Source of the DNA: Pseudomonas peradeniyensis
GTDB lineage: Bacteria > Pseudomonadota > Gammaproteobacteria > Pseudomonadales > Pseudomonadaceae
Assembly (NCBI RefSeq): GCF_014268935.2
Contig: NZ_JABWRJ020000001.1
Location: 1,240,001-1,304,000, forward strand
Direction: 5' to 3'
Length of the DNA: 64,000 nt
Below, piece after piece: positions 8,303 to 17,295 of this stretch. The translations under genes and the position numbers were made by a program. The notes beneath the pieces were generated by a model, which worked only from the letters and a program-made list of their open reading frames with translations, was not told where the DNA came from and searched no databases. Position 1 is the first letter of the stretch; the number at the start of each line of letters is the position of its first letter.

Positions 8303-9492
8303 GGGGCGCGTTGAACCTGTTGCTGGTGGTGCTGCTGGCGTTGAACCTGCGGCCGATTCTCACCAGCATTGGCCCATTGCTCGAACCGATGCGCCAGAGC
8401 ACCGGCCTGGGCTACCAGCAGGCGGCGCTGCTGACCGCGTTACCGGTGCTGTGCATGGGCTTGGTGCCGCTGCTGCAACCCTGGCTGCGGCGCTGGCTGA
8501 GCGAGCATGGCGGCATGCTGGCGGGGCTGGCGGCCATCGCCCTGGCGTGCCTGTGGCGCCTGCAACTGGACAGCGCCTGGGCGCTGATCGTAAGCGCGGT
8601 GGTCGCAGGCCTCGGCGTCGCCGTGGTGCAGGGCATGATGCCGGGGTTGGTCAACCGCTGGTTCCCCGGCCGCCTGGCGGCGACCATGGGGCTGTATTCG
8701 GCGGCGTTGATGAGCGGCGGTGGCCTGGCGGCGGTGCTGGGCCCGTCGATCTCCGCGCACTTCGGCCATTGGCAGTTCGGCCTTGGCCTGTGGGTGCTGC
8801 CGGCGCTGCTGGCGATCGTGGCGTGGACCGTCCTGCGCCCGCGCCAGGACACACCGGCCCTGGCCGGTGGTGGCGGCGGGCACTGGTTCGGCAACCGCCG
8901 GGCCTGGCTGCTGGCGCTCTACTTCGGGCTGATCAATGGTGGCTACACGAGCATGGTCGCCTGGTTGCCGGCCTATCACCTCGAGCACGGCGGCACGGCC
9001 CAGGGCGGCGGCGAGCTGGTCGGCCTGATGACCATCTTCCAGGTCTGCGGTGCCCTGGGCCTGCCGTTGCTGCTGCGGCGCCTGGTCGATCGGCGGCCGG
9101 GCCTGTGGCTGGCCTTGCTGATCCAGCTCGCTGGCTTCCTTGGCCTGCTGCTGGCGCCGGCCAGCGCCATGGGCCTGTGGGTGGCGCTGATCGGCCTGGG
9201 CCTGGGCGCGTGCTTCAGCCTGAGCCTGACGCTGACCCTGGAGCACCTGCGCACGCCCGGCGAAGCCGGCAGCCTGGCGGCTTTCGTCCAGGGTGTGGGC
9301 TTCATCGTCACCGGTATCGTGCCATACATCACCGGCTGGTTGCGTGATGCCAGCGGCGACTTCCAGGCCTCCTGGACCCTGCTCAGCTGCACCGTGCTGG
9401 CGATGCTGCTGGTGACCGTGCGTTTCGCCCCGAAAGGCTATGCCCGGGCCATCGCCCGTGAGGGACGAGTCGCTGAGGCAGCGCTCAACTGA
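8299..9492 (+). CDS. MFS transporter, CynX/NimT family
   Basis: A 397-residue twelve-helix major facilitator. The start LNLLLVVLLALNLRPILTSIGPLL and its organisation match the cyanate/2-nitroimidazole transporter branch. The ATG at 8299 overlaps the deaminase stop by 4 bases, so the two are co-translated. It converges with and overlaps the end of the MocR gene by 8 bases. By coupling it may move the deaminase's substrate or product. Transport direction and cargo are unknown. Confidence 0.86.
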   Translation: MRGALNLLLVVLLALNLRPILTSIGPLLEPMRQSTGLGYQQAALLTALPVLCMGLVPLLQPWLRRWLSEHGGMLAGLAAIALACLWRLQLDSAWALIVSAVVAGLGVAVVQGMMPGLVNRWFPGRLAATMGLYSAALMSGGGLAAVLGPSISAHFGHWQFGLGLWVLPALLAIVAWTVLRPRQDTPALAGGGGGHWFGNRRAWLLALYFGLINGGYTSMVAWLPAYHLEHGGTAQGGGELVGLMTIFQVCGALGLPLLLRRLVDRRPGLWLALLIQLAGFLGLLLAPASAMGLWVALIGLGLGACFSLSLTLTLEHLRTPGEAGSLAAFVQGVGFIVTGIVPYITGWLRDASGDFQASWTLLSCTVLAMLLVTVRFAPKGYARAIAREGRVAEAALN

Positions 9493-10918
9493 GGCGCTGC
9501 AAGGTATCACCGACCCGGTCCAGCGCCGGGTCGATGTCCAGCAGCTCGATGGCCCCGAAACCGAACAGCAGCCCCGGCCTGACCGGCGCCTCGCTGAAGA
9601 ACGGGGCCAGGGAGTAGAGGCCGACTTCCACCTTGCGCGCCAGGTTGATCAACAGCTCGATATCCACCCCCGGCTTGGCCAGCGCGCTCAGGTGAAAGCC
9701 GGCGCTGGCCGGCACCGCGTCGAACCAGGGCGCCAGGTCGCCACCCAGGCGCGCCAGGATCCGTTCGCGGCGGGCGCTGTACACCTCATGGCAACGGCGA
9801 ATGTGCTTGTTCAGGTGACCTTCGCTGATGAACCGCGCCAGGGCCCATTGCTGCAGGCTCGGGCTATGCCAGTCGCTCAGGTGCTTGGCCACGCAGGCGG
9901 CCTGCAGCACCGCCGGCGGCAGCACCGCGTAGCCCAGGCGCAGCTCCGGCAGCAGGGTCTTGGAGAAGGTCCCGACATAGGCCACCAGGCCATGTCTGTC
10001 CAGGCGCAGCAGGGCTTCGGCGGCCGGCCCCTGGTAGCGGAACTCGCAGTCGTAGTCGTCTTCGATGATCAGCGCGCCGAGCTCGGCAGCCCGCGCCAGC
10101 AGGGCCTGGCGCCGCGGCTCGGCCATGGGCATGCCGAGCGGAAACTGGTGCGAGGGTGTCACGTAGATCAGCCGGGTGCCGTCCTCGATCTGCTCGACGC
10201 ACAGCCCCTGGTCGTCCACCGGCACCGACTGCAGGCGCGCGCCCAGGGCCAGGAACAGCTGGCGCGCCGGTGGGTAGCCCGGGTCCTCCATGGCCACCTT
10301 GCAGCCGGGTTCGACCAGTACCCGGGCGATCAGGTCGAGGGCCTGCTGGGCGCCGTTGCACACCAGCACATCACTTGCAGTGCACTGGATGCCGCGGGTG
10401 AAGGCGATCTGGTGGGCGATGGCCTCGCGCAGCTCGGGCAGGCCCTGGGCGGAAAACTGTCGGTCGGGGTGGCGCTGGCTGCGGCGCAGGGCGTAGTTCA
10501 TGCAGCTGCGCCAGTGGTCGTAGGGGAACTGCGCCTTGCTCGAAGCGCCGCCGATGAAGTCGTAGCGCGACGGTGCGTCCAGCGCCCGCCGACCCAGCAC
10601 CGTGGCGCGCTGGCGCCAGCGTTCGAGGGTGTCGGCGGCGGCCAGGGGGATGTTGTCGCTGTCGCCCTGGCGCGGCGTGTGGCGCGGGGTGATGAAGGTA
10701 CCGCGGCCGACCACGCCGCTGAGCAGGTTGTCATAGGTCAGGCGCGAGTAGGCTTCGGCCACGGTCTTGCGCGAAACACCCAATTGCTCGGCCAAAAGGC
10801 GCGTGGGCGGCAGCTGGGTGCCGGCGGCCAGGTGGCCGCTGTCGATGCCGGCGCGCAGTTGCTGGTAGAGCTGGTCGGCCAGGCCTTTGCGGCCTTCGAG
10901 GCGGATGTGCAGTTCCAT
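9485..10918 (-). CDS. MocR/PdxR-family PLP-dependent transcriptional regulator
   Basis: A 477-residue fusion of an N-terminal GntR winged helix (about residues 8-75, with LPPTRLLAEQLGVSRKTVAEAYSRL) and a fold-type I aminotransferase domain. The PLP lysine is in GTFSKTLLPELRLGY near residue 315. MocR proteins sense PLP or an amino acid through the aminotransferase domain and control nearby genes for vitamin B6, GABA or amino acid metabolism. Its 3' end overlaps the MFS gene convergently. The target gene is not obvious; a transporter of the deaminase pair is possible. Confidence 0.9.
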   Translation of the reverse strand: MELHIRLEGRKGLADQLYQQLRAGIDSGHLAAGTQLPPTRLLAEQLGVSRKTVAEAYSRLTYDNLLSGVVGRGTFITPRHTPRQGDSDNIPLAAADTLERWRQRATVLGRRALDAPSRYDFIGGASSKAQFPYDHWRSCMNYALRRSQRHPDRQFSAQGLPELREAIAHQIAFTRGIQCTASDVLVCNGAQQALDLIARVLVEPGCKVAMEDPGYPPARQLFLALGARLQSVPVDDQGLCVEQIEDGTRLIYVTPSHQFPLGMPMAEPRRQALLARAAELGALIIEDDYDCEFRYQGPAAEALLRLDRHGLVAYVGTFSKTLLPELRLGYAVLPPAVLQAACVAKHLSDWHSPSLQQWALARFISEGHLNKHIRRCHEVYSARRERILARLGGDLAPWFDAVPASAGFHLSALAKPGVDIELLINLARKVEVGLYSLAPFFSEAPVRPGLLFGFGAIELLDIDPALDRVGDTLQRLS

Positions 10919-11042
10919 CGGGGCAGGGGGTCCGAAGCGCAGGGGGTGTAAAAGCTTCGGGTTTTATCGACAAAGCTGCAAGGGGCGTGTAGGTGACTGC
11001 GCTGTCGAACAGGGATTTGCGTTTCCAGCATCATCAGCGTGA

Positions 11043-11121
11043 GAGCGGGCTTGCCCCGCGATGGCATAAGCACAGGCAACGATGCTGTCTGAACCTACGC
11101 CATCGCGGGGCAAGCCCGCTC
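11043..11121. repeat. Inverted pair of REP elements
   Basis: Two exact reverse-complement 23-base arms (11043-11065 and 11099-11121) with the core GCGGGCTTGCCCCGCGATGG. This is the REP type common in P. putida-group intergenic DNA. It lies between the MocR gene and a small unknown gene and may form a hairpin. Confidence 0.9.
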
Positions 11122-11171
11122 CCACGCAGACCGAAAGGTCTGGGCAATTAATTTCCTGCAGGACGGCGTGC

Positions 11172-11513
11172 TCACAGGCGAGCGGTACTGATGGTGATGT
11201 AGCCTTTTTCCGGCAATGCGATGCGAATCACCGTCTCGTCCTCGCAGGCCTTGCGTTTCTGTTGGATGCACACGCCATCCACCGCCGCTTCGCGCATGCG
11301 CGCGGGGATGGCGCGGCCCTTGGCATCGAAGAAGGCTTCGCTGGCGAGCAGCTCGACACGCTCGATCAGCTGGCGGGTGTGCTCGTCGGTGGCGCAGAAG
11401 AATCGCACCCCGGACAGGTGCGGGTTGTCGTCGGGGTTGCTGACCTCGTGGGCCAGCAGTTGACGCAGGGTGTGGCGCAGTTCGCGGGTAGGGCGATGAG
11501 CATTTGTGGGCAT
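11172..11513 (-). CDS. Hypothetical protein, 113 residues
   Basis: I do not recognise the family. The ATG at 11513 gives a 113-residue soluble protein with no signal peptide. It is charged at both ends and has two cysteines in its middle and C-terminal parts (VRFFCATDEHT, VCIQQKRKACEDETV). The frame is open about 90 bases further upstream, but that part is proline/arginine-rich and looks non-coding. It lies 165 bases downstream of glcF on the same strand. Codon use is like its neighbours. Function unknown. Confidence 0.6.
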   Translation of the reverse strand: MPTNAHRPTRELRHTLRQLLAHEVSNPDDNPHLSGVRFFCATDEHTRQLIERVELLASEAFFDAKGRAIPARMREAAVDGVCIQQKRKACEDETVIRIALPEKGYITISTARL

Positions 11514-11678
11514 GGCATGGCCTCGTCTGGATGGGGTTGGCCGCGCCGGGGCGGCGGTCACGTCTCCAGTCCTGATGATGTTTTGCCGAGGGTGGGGCAA
11601 CAATCTAGAAGCTTCCGTACTTTCGGTAGGAGGGTTCCGAAATTACAGGCACCAGGTTAAACATCGCCTTGATCCGCG

Positions 11679-12935
11679 TCAGGTGCGGGGCACAATTTCC
11701 GTCGCCGCGACAGCGCCGGGCTCAAGCGCCGCCTCGACGATTTCGATCCAGTGCCGCACCGGCGTGCGACCGGCGCCGCCGAGGTGCAGCTGGCAGCCGA
11801 TGTTGGCGGTGGCGATGACCTGTGGGTTGTCGCTTTCCAGGGCGTTGAGGCGGTTGTCGCGCAGTTGGCGCGCCAGCGTCGGCTGGGTCAGTGAATAGGT
11901 GCCGGCTGAGCCGCAGCACAAGTGGCTATCCGGCACCTGGGTGAGATGGAAGCCCAGCCGGGTCAGCAGACCTTCCACCGCGCCACCAAGCTTGAGGGCG
12001 TGCTGCAGGGTGCAGGGGCAGTGCAATGCCAGGCGCTGCTCGGCGCATAGGCCCAGACGCTGCAGTGGCTCGGCCTGCAGCACCTGCACCAGGTCGCGAG
12101 ACAGGGCGCTGACCCGAGCGGCCTTGGCGGCGTAGCGTGGGTCGTGTTGCAGCAGGTGGCCATAGTCGCGGACAAAGGCGCCGCAGCCGCTGGCGGTTTG
12201 CACGATGGCCTCGGCGCCGGCCTCGATGGCTGGCCACCAGGCGTCGATGTTGCGTCGGGCGCGGTCGAGGCCTCGTGCCTGGGCATCCAGGTGATAGTCC
12301 ACCGCACCGCAGCAAGCGGCTTCGCGGGCCGGCTCGACGCTGATGCCGAGCCGGTCGAGCAGGCGAGTGGCGGCGGCGTTGGTGTTGGGTGAAAGGGCTT
12401 GCTGCACGCAGCCTTCGAGCAGCAGCACGCGGCGGGCGTGGCGCGGCGCCGGACGTTGACCCGGGGCGACGACCTGCGCCGGCAGCTTGTCCTTGAGGCT
12501 GGCCGGGAGCAGCGGGCGCAGGGCCAGCCCGGCGCGCACCAGGGCCTTGAATGCGCCCGGCCGTGGCACCACGGCACGCAGGCCCGCGCGCAGCAGGCGT
12601 TGCCCCGGTGGTCGGGGGACTTGCCGGTCGACCACGGCGCGGCCGATGTCGAGCAGGTTGTGGTACTCCACCCCCGACGGGCAGGTGCTCTCGCAGTTGC
12701 GGCAGCTCAGGCAGCGGTCCAGATGCGCCTGGGTGCTGGTGCCCGCCGGTTCGCCTTCGAGCACCTGCTTGATCAGGTAGATGCGCCCGCGAGGCCCGTC
12801 CAGTTCATCGCCGAGCAGCTGGTAGGTGGGGCAGGTGGCGGTACAGAACCCGCAGTGCACGCAGGAACGCAGGATGCGCTCGGCCTCGTCGGCGCGCGGC
12901 AGCTGGCGGGCGGATTCGCTCAGGTGGGTTTGCAA
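11679..12935 (-). CDS. glcF: Glycolate oxidase iron-sulfur subunit
   Basis: A 418-residue subunit carrying two 4Fe-4S clusters: CVHCGFCTATCP (C25, C28, C31, C35) and CLSCRNCESTCP (C75, C78, C81, C85). Two CCG-type cysteine-rich domains follow (for example CCGAVDYH and CCGSAGTYS). It transfers electrons from the GlcD/GlcE flavoproteins towards the quinone pool during oxidation of glycolate to glyoxylate. It starts 10 bases after glcE, in the standard D-E-F order. Confidence 0.95.
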   Translation of the reverse strand: MQTHLSESARQLPRADEAERILRSCVHCGFCTATCPTYQLLGDELDGPRGRIYLIKQVLEGEPAGTSTQAHLDRCLSCRNCESTCPSGVEYHNLLDIGRAVVDRQVPRPPGQRLLRAGLRAVVPRPGAFKALVRAGLALRPLLPASLKDKLPAQVVAPGQRPAPRHARRVLLLEGCVQQALSPNTNAAATRLLDRLGISVEPAREAACCGAVDYHLDAQARGLDRARRNIDAWWPAIEAGAEAIVQTASGCGAFVRDYGHLLQHDPRYAAKAARVSALSRDLVQVLQAEPLQRLGLCAEQRLALHCPCTLQHALKLGGAVEGLLTRLGFHLTQVPDSHLCCGSAGTYSLTQPTLARQLRDNRLNALESDNPQVIATANIGCQLHLGGAGRTPVRHWIEIVEAALEPGAVAATEIVPRT

Positions 12936-12945
12936 TGCCGTGGCC

Positions 12946-13992
12946 TCACAAGTGCGCGTACAGGCGGCCAGGGTTGAACACCCCCTGGGGATCGAGTTGG
13001 TGTTTCAGCGCCTGGTGATAGCGCAGCGTCAGCGGATCGAGTGGGGCGCTGCTGTCGTCGCCGGGCGCGTAGGCGGTGGCATGACCGCCGGCCTCAGCCG
13101 CCAACGCTCGGATGGCCGACGCCGGGGCGTCGGACTTGAGCCAGCGCTGGGCGCCACCCCAGTCGATCAACTGCTGTCCCGGCAGTTCGAGTGCACCGCA
13201 GGCAATGGGCAGGGACAGCCGCCACAGCGTTGCGGGCGCGGCGAAGAACGCCAGGCGCTGCTCGCGCAGGTCTTGCCAGAATCCCGTGTCGATTGCTTCG
13301 CCACCCAGGCGCTCACGGGCCGATCGCACCGAACCTTCGCCGCCCTCCAGGCGTAGATGCAGCGTCTCGCCGTCATGGCAGGCGGCACTGATCGGCAGCG
13401 CTTGCCGGCCCCATTCGACGAGTTCGGCCAGTGCCTGTTGTGCGTTCATCTCCAGGCGTAGGCCCAGGCACTGGCGCGGTTGCGGCAGCACCTTCAGCGA
13501 CACTTCGGTGAGCAGCCCCAGGCAGCCGAAGCTGCCCGCCATCAGCCGCGACACGTCGTAGCCGGCGACATTCTTCATCACCTCGCCGCCAAAGCGCAGG
13601 AGCTTGCCGTGGCCGGTGATCAGGCGGGTGCCGAGGACATAGTCACGCACCGACCCGGCCCAGGGCCGGCGTGGCCCCGACAGCCCGGCTGCGACCATGC
13701 CGCCCAGCGTTGCCTCGGGCCCCAGGTGCGGTGGCTCGCAGGCCAGCATCTGCCCGGCCTCGTGCAGCGTCGCCTCGACCTCCCGCAGGGGCGTGCCGGC
13801 GCGGGCGGTGAGCACCAGCTCGGTGGGGTCGTAGCCGACGATGCCCCGGTGGCCGCGGGTGTCGATGACCTGCCCGGTCACCGGGCGACCGAGCATGGCC
13901 TTGCTGTTGCCGCCCTGGATGCGCAACGGAATGCGCCGGTTCAGCGCCTGGTTGACCTGCTCCAGCAGGTCCTGGCCGAGGTCCCTGTCCAT
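12946..13992 (-). CDS. glcE: Glycolate oxidase FAD-binding subunit
   Basis: A 348-residue FAD-binding type-4 protein, related to the N-terminal part of GlcD. It contains the flavin-binding segments PLRIQGGNSK and LGGMVAAGLSGPRRPWAGSVRDYVLGT. Its ATG at 13992 overlaps the glcD stop (TGATG arrangement), which fixes the start and shows translational coupling. It is one of three subunits of membrane-associated glycolate dehydrogenase. No truncation is seen. Confidence 0.94.
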   Translation of the reverse strand: MDRDLGQDLLEQVNQALNRRIPLRIQGGNSKAMLGRPVTGQVIDTRGHRGIVGYDPTELVLTARAGTPLREVEATLHEAGQMLACEPPHLGPEATLGGMVAAGLSGPRRPWAGSVRDYVLGTRLITGHGKLLRFGGEVMKNVAGYDVSRLMAGSFGCLGLLTEVSLKVLPQPRQCLGLRLEMNAQQALAELVEWGRQALPISAACHDGETLHLRLEGGEGSVRSARERLGGEAIDTGFWQDLREQRLAFFAAPATLWRLSLPIACGALELPGQQLIDWGGAQRWLKSDAPASAIRALAAEAGGHATAYAPGDDSSAPLDPLTLRYHQALKHQLDPQGVFNPGRLYAHL

Positions 13993-15491
13993 CAGAAGCG
14001 CTCCAGGTCGGGGAAGGGCAGTTGCCCGTGCTGCACATGCAGCGCGCCGAACTCGGCGCAGCGCTGCAGGGTGGGGATGTTCTTGCCCGGGTTGAGCAGG
14101 CCCCGTGGGTCGAAGGCGGCCTTGACCGCGTGGAACATGGTGATCTCGTCGCTGTTGAACTGCGCGCACATCTGGTTGATCTTCTCCCGGCCCACGCCGT
14201 GTTCGCCGGTGATGCTGCCGCCGACGGCCACGCACAGTTCGAGGATCTGGCCGCCGATGGCCTCGGCGCGCTCCAGTTCACCAGGCAGGTTGGCATCGAA
14301 CAGGATCAGCGGGTGCAGGTTGCCATCGCCGGCATGGAACACGTTGGCCACCCGCAGGCCGTACTGCCCGGAAAGCTCGTTGATGCCCTTGAGCACCCGC
14401 GGCAACTCGCGGCGCGGGATGGTGCCGTCCATGCAGTAGTAGTCCGGGGAAATGCGCCCCACCGCCGGGAAGGCGTTCTTGCGCCCGGCCCAGAAGCGCA
14501 CGCGCTCGGCTTCGTCGCAGGCCAGGCGCACCTCGCGGGCGCCGGCCTTGCGCAGCACGGCATCGACCCGGGCGCAGTCGTCCTGCACATCGGCCTCGAC
14601 GCCGTCGAGCTCGCACAGCAGGATTGCCGCCGCGTCCAGCGGGTAGCCGGCATGGATGAAATCCTCGGCGGCACGAATCGCCAGGTTGTCCATCATTTCC
14701 AGCCCTGCGGGGATGATCCCGGCGCCGATGATCTCGGCCACCGCGCCCCCTGCGTCCTCGACGCTGTCGAAACTGGCCAGCAGTACCCGCGCCACCTGCG
14801 GCCTGGGCAGCAGCTTGACGGTGACTTCGGTGACGATGCCGAGCATGCCTTCGGAGCCGGTGAACAACGCCAGCAGGTCGAAACCGGGGCTGTCCAGGGA
14901 GTCGCTGCCCAGTACCAGGCGTTCGCCTTTGATGGTGAGGATCTCCACCTTGAGCAGGTTGTGCACGGTCAGGCCGTACTTCAGGCAATGCACGCCACCG
15001 GCATTCTCGGCGACATTGCCGCCGATCGTACAGGCGATCTGCGAGGACGGATCGGGCGCGTAGTACAGCCCATGGGGCGCCGCCGCCTGGGAGATCGCCA
15101 GGTTGCGCACACCGGGCTGGACCCGGGCGAAGCGGCCCTGCGGGTTGACCTCGAGAATACGCGTGAAGCGCGCCATCACCAGCAGGATGCCCTGGCTCAA
15201 CGGCAGGGCGCCGCCGGACAGGCCGGTGCCGGCGCCGCGCGCCACCACTGGTACGCCGCGCTGGTGGCAGAGCCGCAGCAGTGTTTGTACCTGTTCCATG
15301 CGCTCGGGCAACACCACCAGCAGCGGCAGCGTGCGGTAGGCCGAGAGGCCGTCGCACTCGTAGGGCTTGAGGTCTTCGCTGCGGTGCAGGATCTGCAGAT
15401 CGGGCAAGGCCTCGCGCAGGGCGGCCAGCAGTGCCGGCTTGTCCACGGCCGGCAACGGTCCATCGACACGTTCGTCGTAGAGGATATTCAT
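13992..15491 (-). CDS. glcD: Glycolate oxidase catalytic FAD subunit
   Basis: A 499-residue FAD-linked oxidase. The PCMH FAD domain shows VPVVARGAGTGLSGGALP (about 80-97) and IGGNVAENAGGVHCLKYG, and the C-terminal oxidase domain ends with the SITGEHGVGREK motif. It oxidises glycolate (and D-lactate in some species) to the 2-oxo acid, with electrons passed to GlcF. It is preceded by a carboxypeptidase gene 6 bases upstream. The usual glcC activator gene is not in the neighbourhood. Confidence 0.96.
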   Translation of the reverse strand: MNILYDERVDGPLPAVDKPALLAALREALPDLQILHRSEDLKPYECDGLSAYRTLPLLVVLPERMEQVQTLLRLCHQRGVPVVARGAGTGLSGGALPLSQGILLVMARFTRILEVNPQGRFARVQPGVRNLAISQAAAPHGLYYAPDPSSQIACTIGGNVAENAGGVHCLKYGLTVHNLLKVEILTIKGERLVLGSDSLDSPGFDLLALFTGSEGMLGIVTEVTVKLLPRPQVARVLLASFDSVEDAGGAVAEIIGAGIIPAGLEMMDNLAIRAAEDFIHAGYPLDAAAILLCELDGVEADVQDDCARVDAVLRKAGAREVRLACDEAERVRFWAGRKNAFPAVGRISPDYYCMDGTIPRRELPRVLKGINELSGQYGLRVANVFHAGDGNLHPLILFDANLPGELERAEAIGGQILELCVAVGGSITGEHGVGREKINQMCAQFNSDEITMFHAVKAAFDPRGLLNPGKNIPTLQRCAEFGALHVQHGQLPFPDLERF

Positions 15492-15497
15492 GCAGGC

Positions 15498-16718
15498 TTA
15501 CTGCGCCAGGTGCCGGATCATCGCCACCGTCAGGTACAAGCGTGGCGCCACGCTGGCGATCTCCATGTACTCGTCGTCGCCATGCAGGCCGGCGCCGACC
15601 ACACCCAGCGTTTCCAGCACCGCCGGCTTGTCGCTGTCGGGCACGTAGGCATAGCCGGCATCAGTGCCGAAGCGCATGGCGATCGGCTGCAACTGTCGGT
15701 CGATCTTGCTGTAGAGCTGCCGCGCGGTTTGCGCAAGCTCCGTGGAGGCGTCGTTCTTGGCCAGCGGCGGGCGGCCTTTTTCCACGACCAGCTCGACCTG
15801 GGTATCGGCTACAAGCTGTTTCTTGATGATCCGCAGGGCATCTTCCTGCACCCGCTCGGTCTCGCTCAGGTCGGAGTAGCGCATGTCGGCCTCGGCGCTG
15901 GCCTGGGCGGGAATGATGTTGGCCTTTTCCCCGGCCTTGGCCAGGGTCCAGTTGACGGTGGTGCCCTTGCTCTTGTCGCCGAGGTCGTTCAACTGCAGCA
16001 GTTGGTACGCGAGTTCCATCAGCGCGTTGCGTCCGGCTTCCGGAGCGGAGCCGGCGTGGGAGGCGCGGCCCTTGACCTCGAGCTTGAGGCGGTTGATGCC
16101 GTTGGTGGCGACGGTGACCGCGTCCTTGTCCGGCGGCTCGTAGGAGAAGACAAAATCATGCTTGCGCGCCAGTTCGGCGATCAGCTGTCGAGAGCCGGCC
16201 GAGCCCATTTCCTCGTCCGGGTTGAACAGCACAGTGAGGGTGCGGTAGCCCTTGTACTGCTGGTCCTGCAGCAGTTTCAGCGCATGCAGGATCATCGCCA
16301 CGCCGCCCTTGGCGTCGGCCACGCCGGGGCCGTAGGCGCGGTCGCCGTCTATCCGGAACGGCCGCTTGGCCACGGTGCCGGGGCCGAACACCGTGTCGTA
16401 GTGGACCATCAGCAGGAAGTCCTTGTCGCCGCTGCCCTTGAGGGTGCCGACGATATTGTCGCCCACCGAGGGCGTGGCCGGCTGGGTGCTGACCTTGGCG
16501 CCGAGGGCCTCGAGGCGTTTCACCAGTTCGCTGGCGACCTGTTTCAGGCCGGGTTCGGTACCGGTGCCGGTGTCCACAGCCACCAGGGTCTTGAGGGTCT
16601 CCAGGTAATGAGGCTGTTCGGCCTGGGCCTGGCTGAACAGTTCCTGGGGCGTCGGGTCGGCGGCCTGGGCGGTGGCACAGGCCAGGGCAAGGGCCAATGA
16701 GCAGAATCGCAAGGGCAT
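15498..16718 (-). CDS. Periplasmic glutamate carboxypeptidase (M20 family, CPG2-like)
   Basis: A 406-residue M20 metallopeptidase with a signal peptide (MPLRFCSLALALACATAQA). Zinc-site motifs are visible as MVHYDTVF, GPGVADAKGG and FNPDEEMGSAGS, matching carboxypeptidase G2, which removes C-terminal glutamate from folates and peptides. It ends 6 bases before the glcD start and so appears to lead the glcDEF transcript, an unusual partnership. The family call is strong; whether folate, poly-glutamate or another conjugate is cleaved is unknown. Confidence 0.88.
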   Translation of the reverse strand: MPLRFCSLALALACATAQAADPTPQELFSQAQAEQPHYLETLKTLVAVDTGTGTEPGLKQVASELVKRLEALGAKVSTQPATPSVGDNIVGTLKGSGDKDFLLMVHYDTVFGPGTVAKRPFRIDGDRAYGPGVADAKGGVAMILHALKLLQDQQYKGYRTLTVLFNPDEEMGSAGSRQLIAELARKHDFVFSYEPPDKDAVTVATNGINRLKLEVKGRASHAGSAPEAGRNALMELAYQLLQLNDLGDKSKGTTVNWTLAKAGEKANIIPAQASAEADMRYSDLSETERVQEDALRIIKKQLVADTQVELVVEKGRPPLAKNDASTELAQTARQLYSKIDRQLQPIAMRFGTDAGYAYVPDSDKPAVLETLGVVGAGLHGDDEYMEIASVAPRLYLTVAMIRHLAQ

Positions 16719-16891
16719 GGGCAGGGATCTCGTTGTCGTGAACCCTTCAGCGTAGACCCTGCCGCCCGATTACCGAGCCATTCGCTCCCGGTGATAACGC
16801 TATCGCACAGCCCGGGAGGGCTGGCAATCACGATAAACCGTAGTGATATTTAACATTCAATAATCTAAATAAATTGTTGATTTATAACGAT

Positions 16892-17221
16892 TTATCTTTT
16901 TGCTACCGCATGCTGTACGCACTGCTCGTAATACGTCTGCTTGATCGCCACCGGCTTCAGCCGAGACCGGCTGTTGTAGGTCTGCTCGGTGATGCCGAAG
17001 GCCGTCATGCGCATCCACGGCTTGGCGAACTTGCGCGCCTGCAGCTTCTTGCGCGTGGCGTACAGGGTGACGCCGGAAAGCTTGGCCTGCTGCGCCTCGG
17101 CGGCGATCTGCGCGCCCCAGCCGCACACCTGGCGATCGTTCTGGCTCAGTGCCCGGGCCTGGGCGCCGAAGGCGGCGGTGGCCAGCAGGCAGCCGGCCAC
17201 GGTTGCTAGAATCACTCGCAT
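16892..17221 (-). CDS. Small secreted hypothetical protein, 109 residues
   Basis: A signal peptide (MRVILATVAGCLLATAAFGAQA) precedes a basic mature domain of about 87 residues with two cysteines (VCGWGAQ near 33 and YEQCVQH near 101) that could form a disulfide in the periplasm. An AGGACAG ribosome site lies just before the ATG. I do not recognise the family. The DNA downstream (16800-16890) is AT-rich. It stands alone on the minus strand. Confidence 0.7.
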   Translation of the reverse strand: MRVILATVAGCLLATAAFGAQARALSQNDRQVCGWGAQIAAEAQQAKLSGVTLYATRKKLQARKFAKPWMRMTAFGITEQTYNSRSRLKPVAIKQTYYEQCVQHAVAKR

Positions 17222-17295
17222 GTTGCTGTCCTAAGCATCTGAAGGAAAACAAAGTTTGCCTTTGCTTCCGGCGCCTGGGGGCCAGCAGTTTGCCG

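Noticed and set aside
14022..16700. 892-codon plus-strand open frame opposite glcD and the carboxypeptidase
   Set aside because: Same compositional artefact; both real genes are complete on the minus strand.
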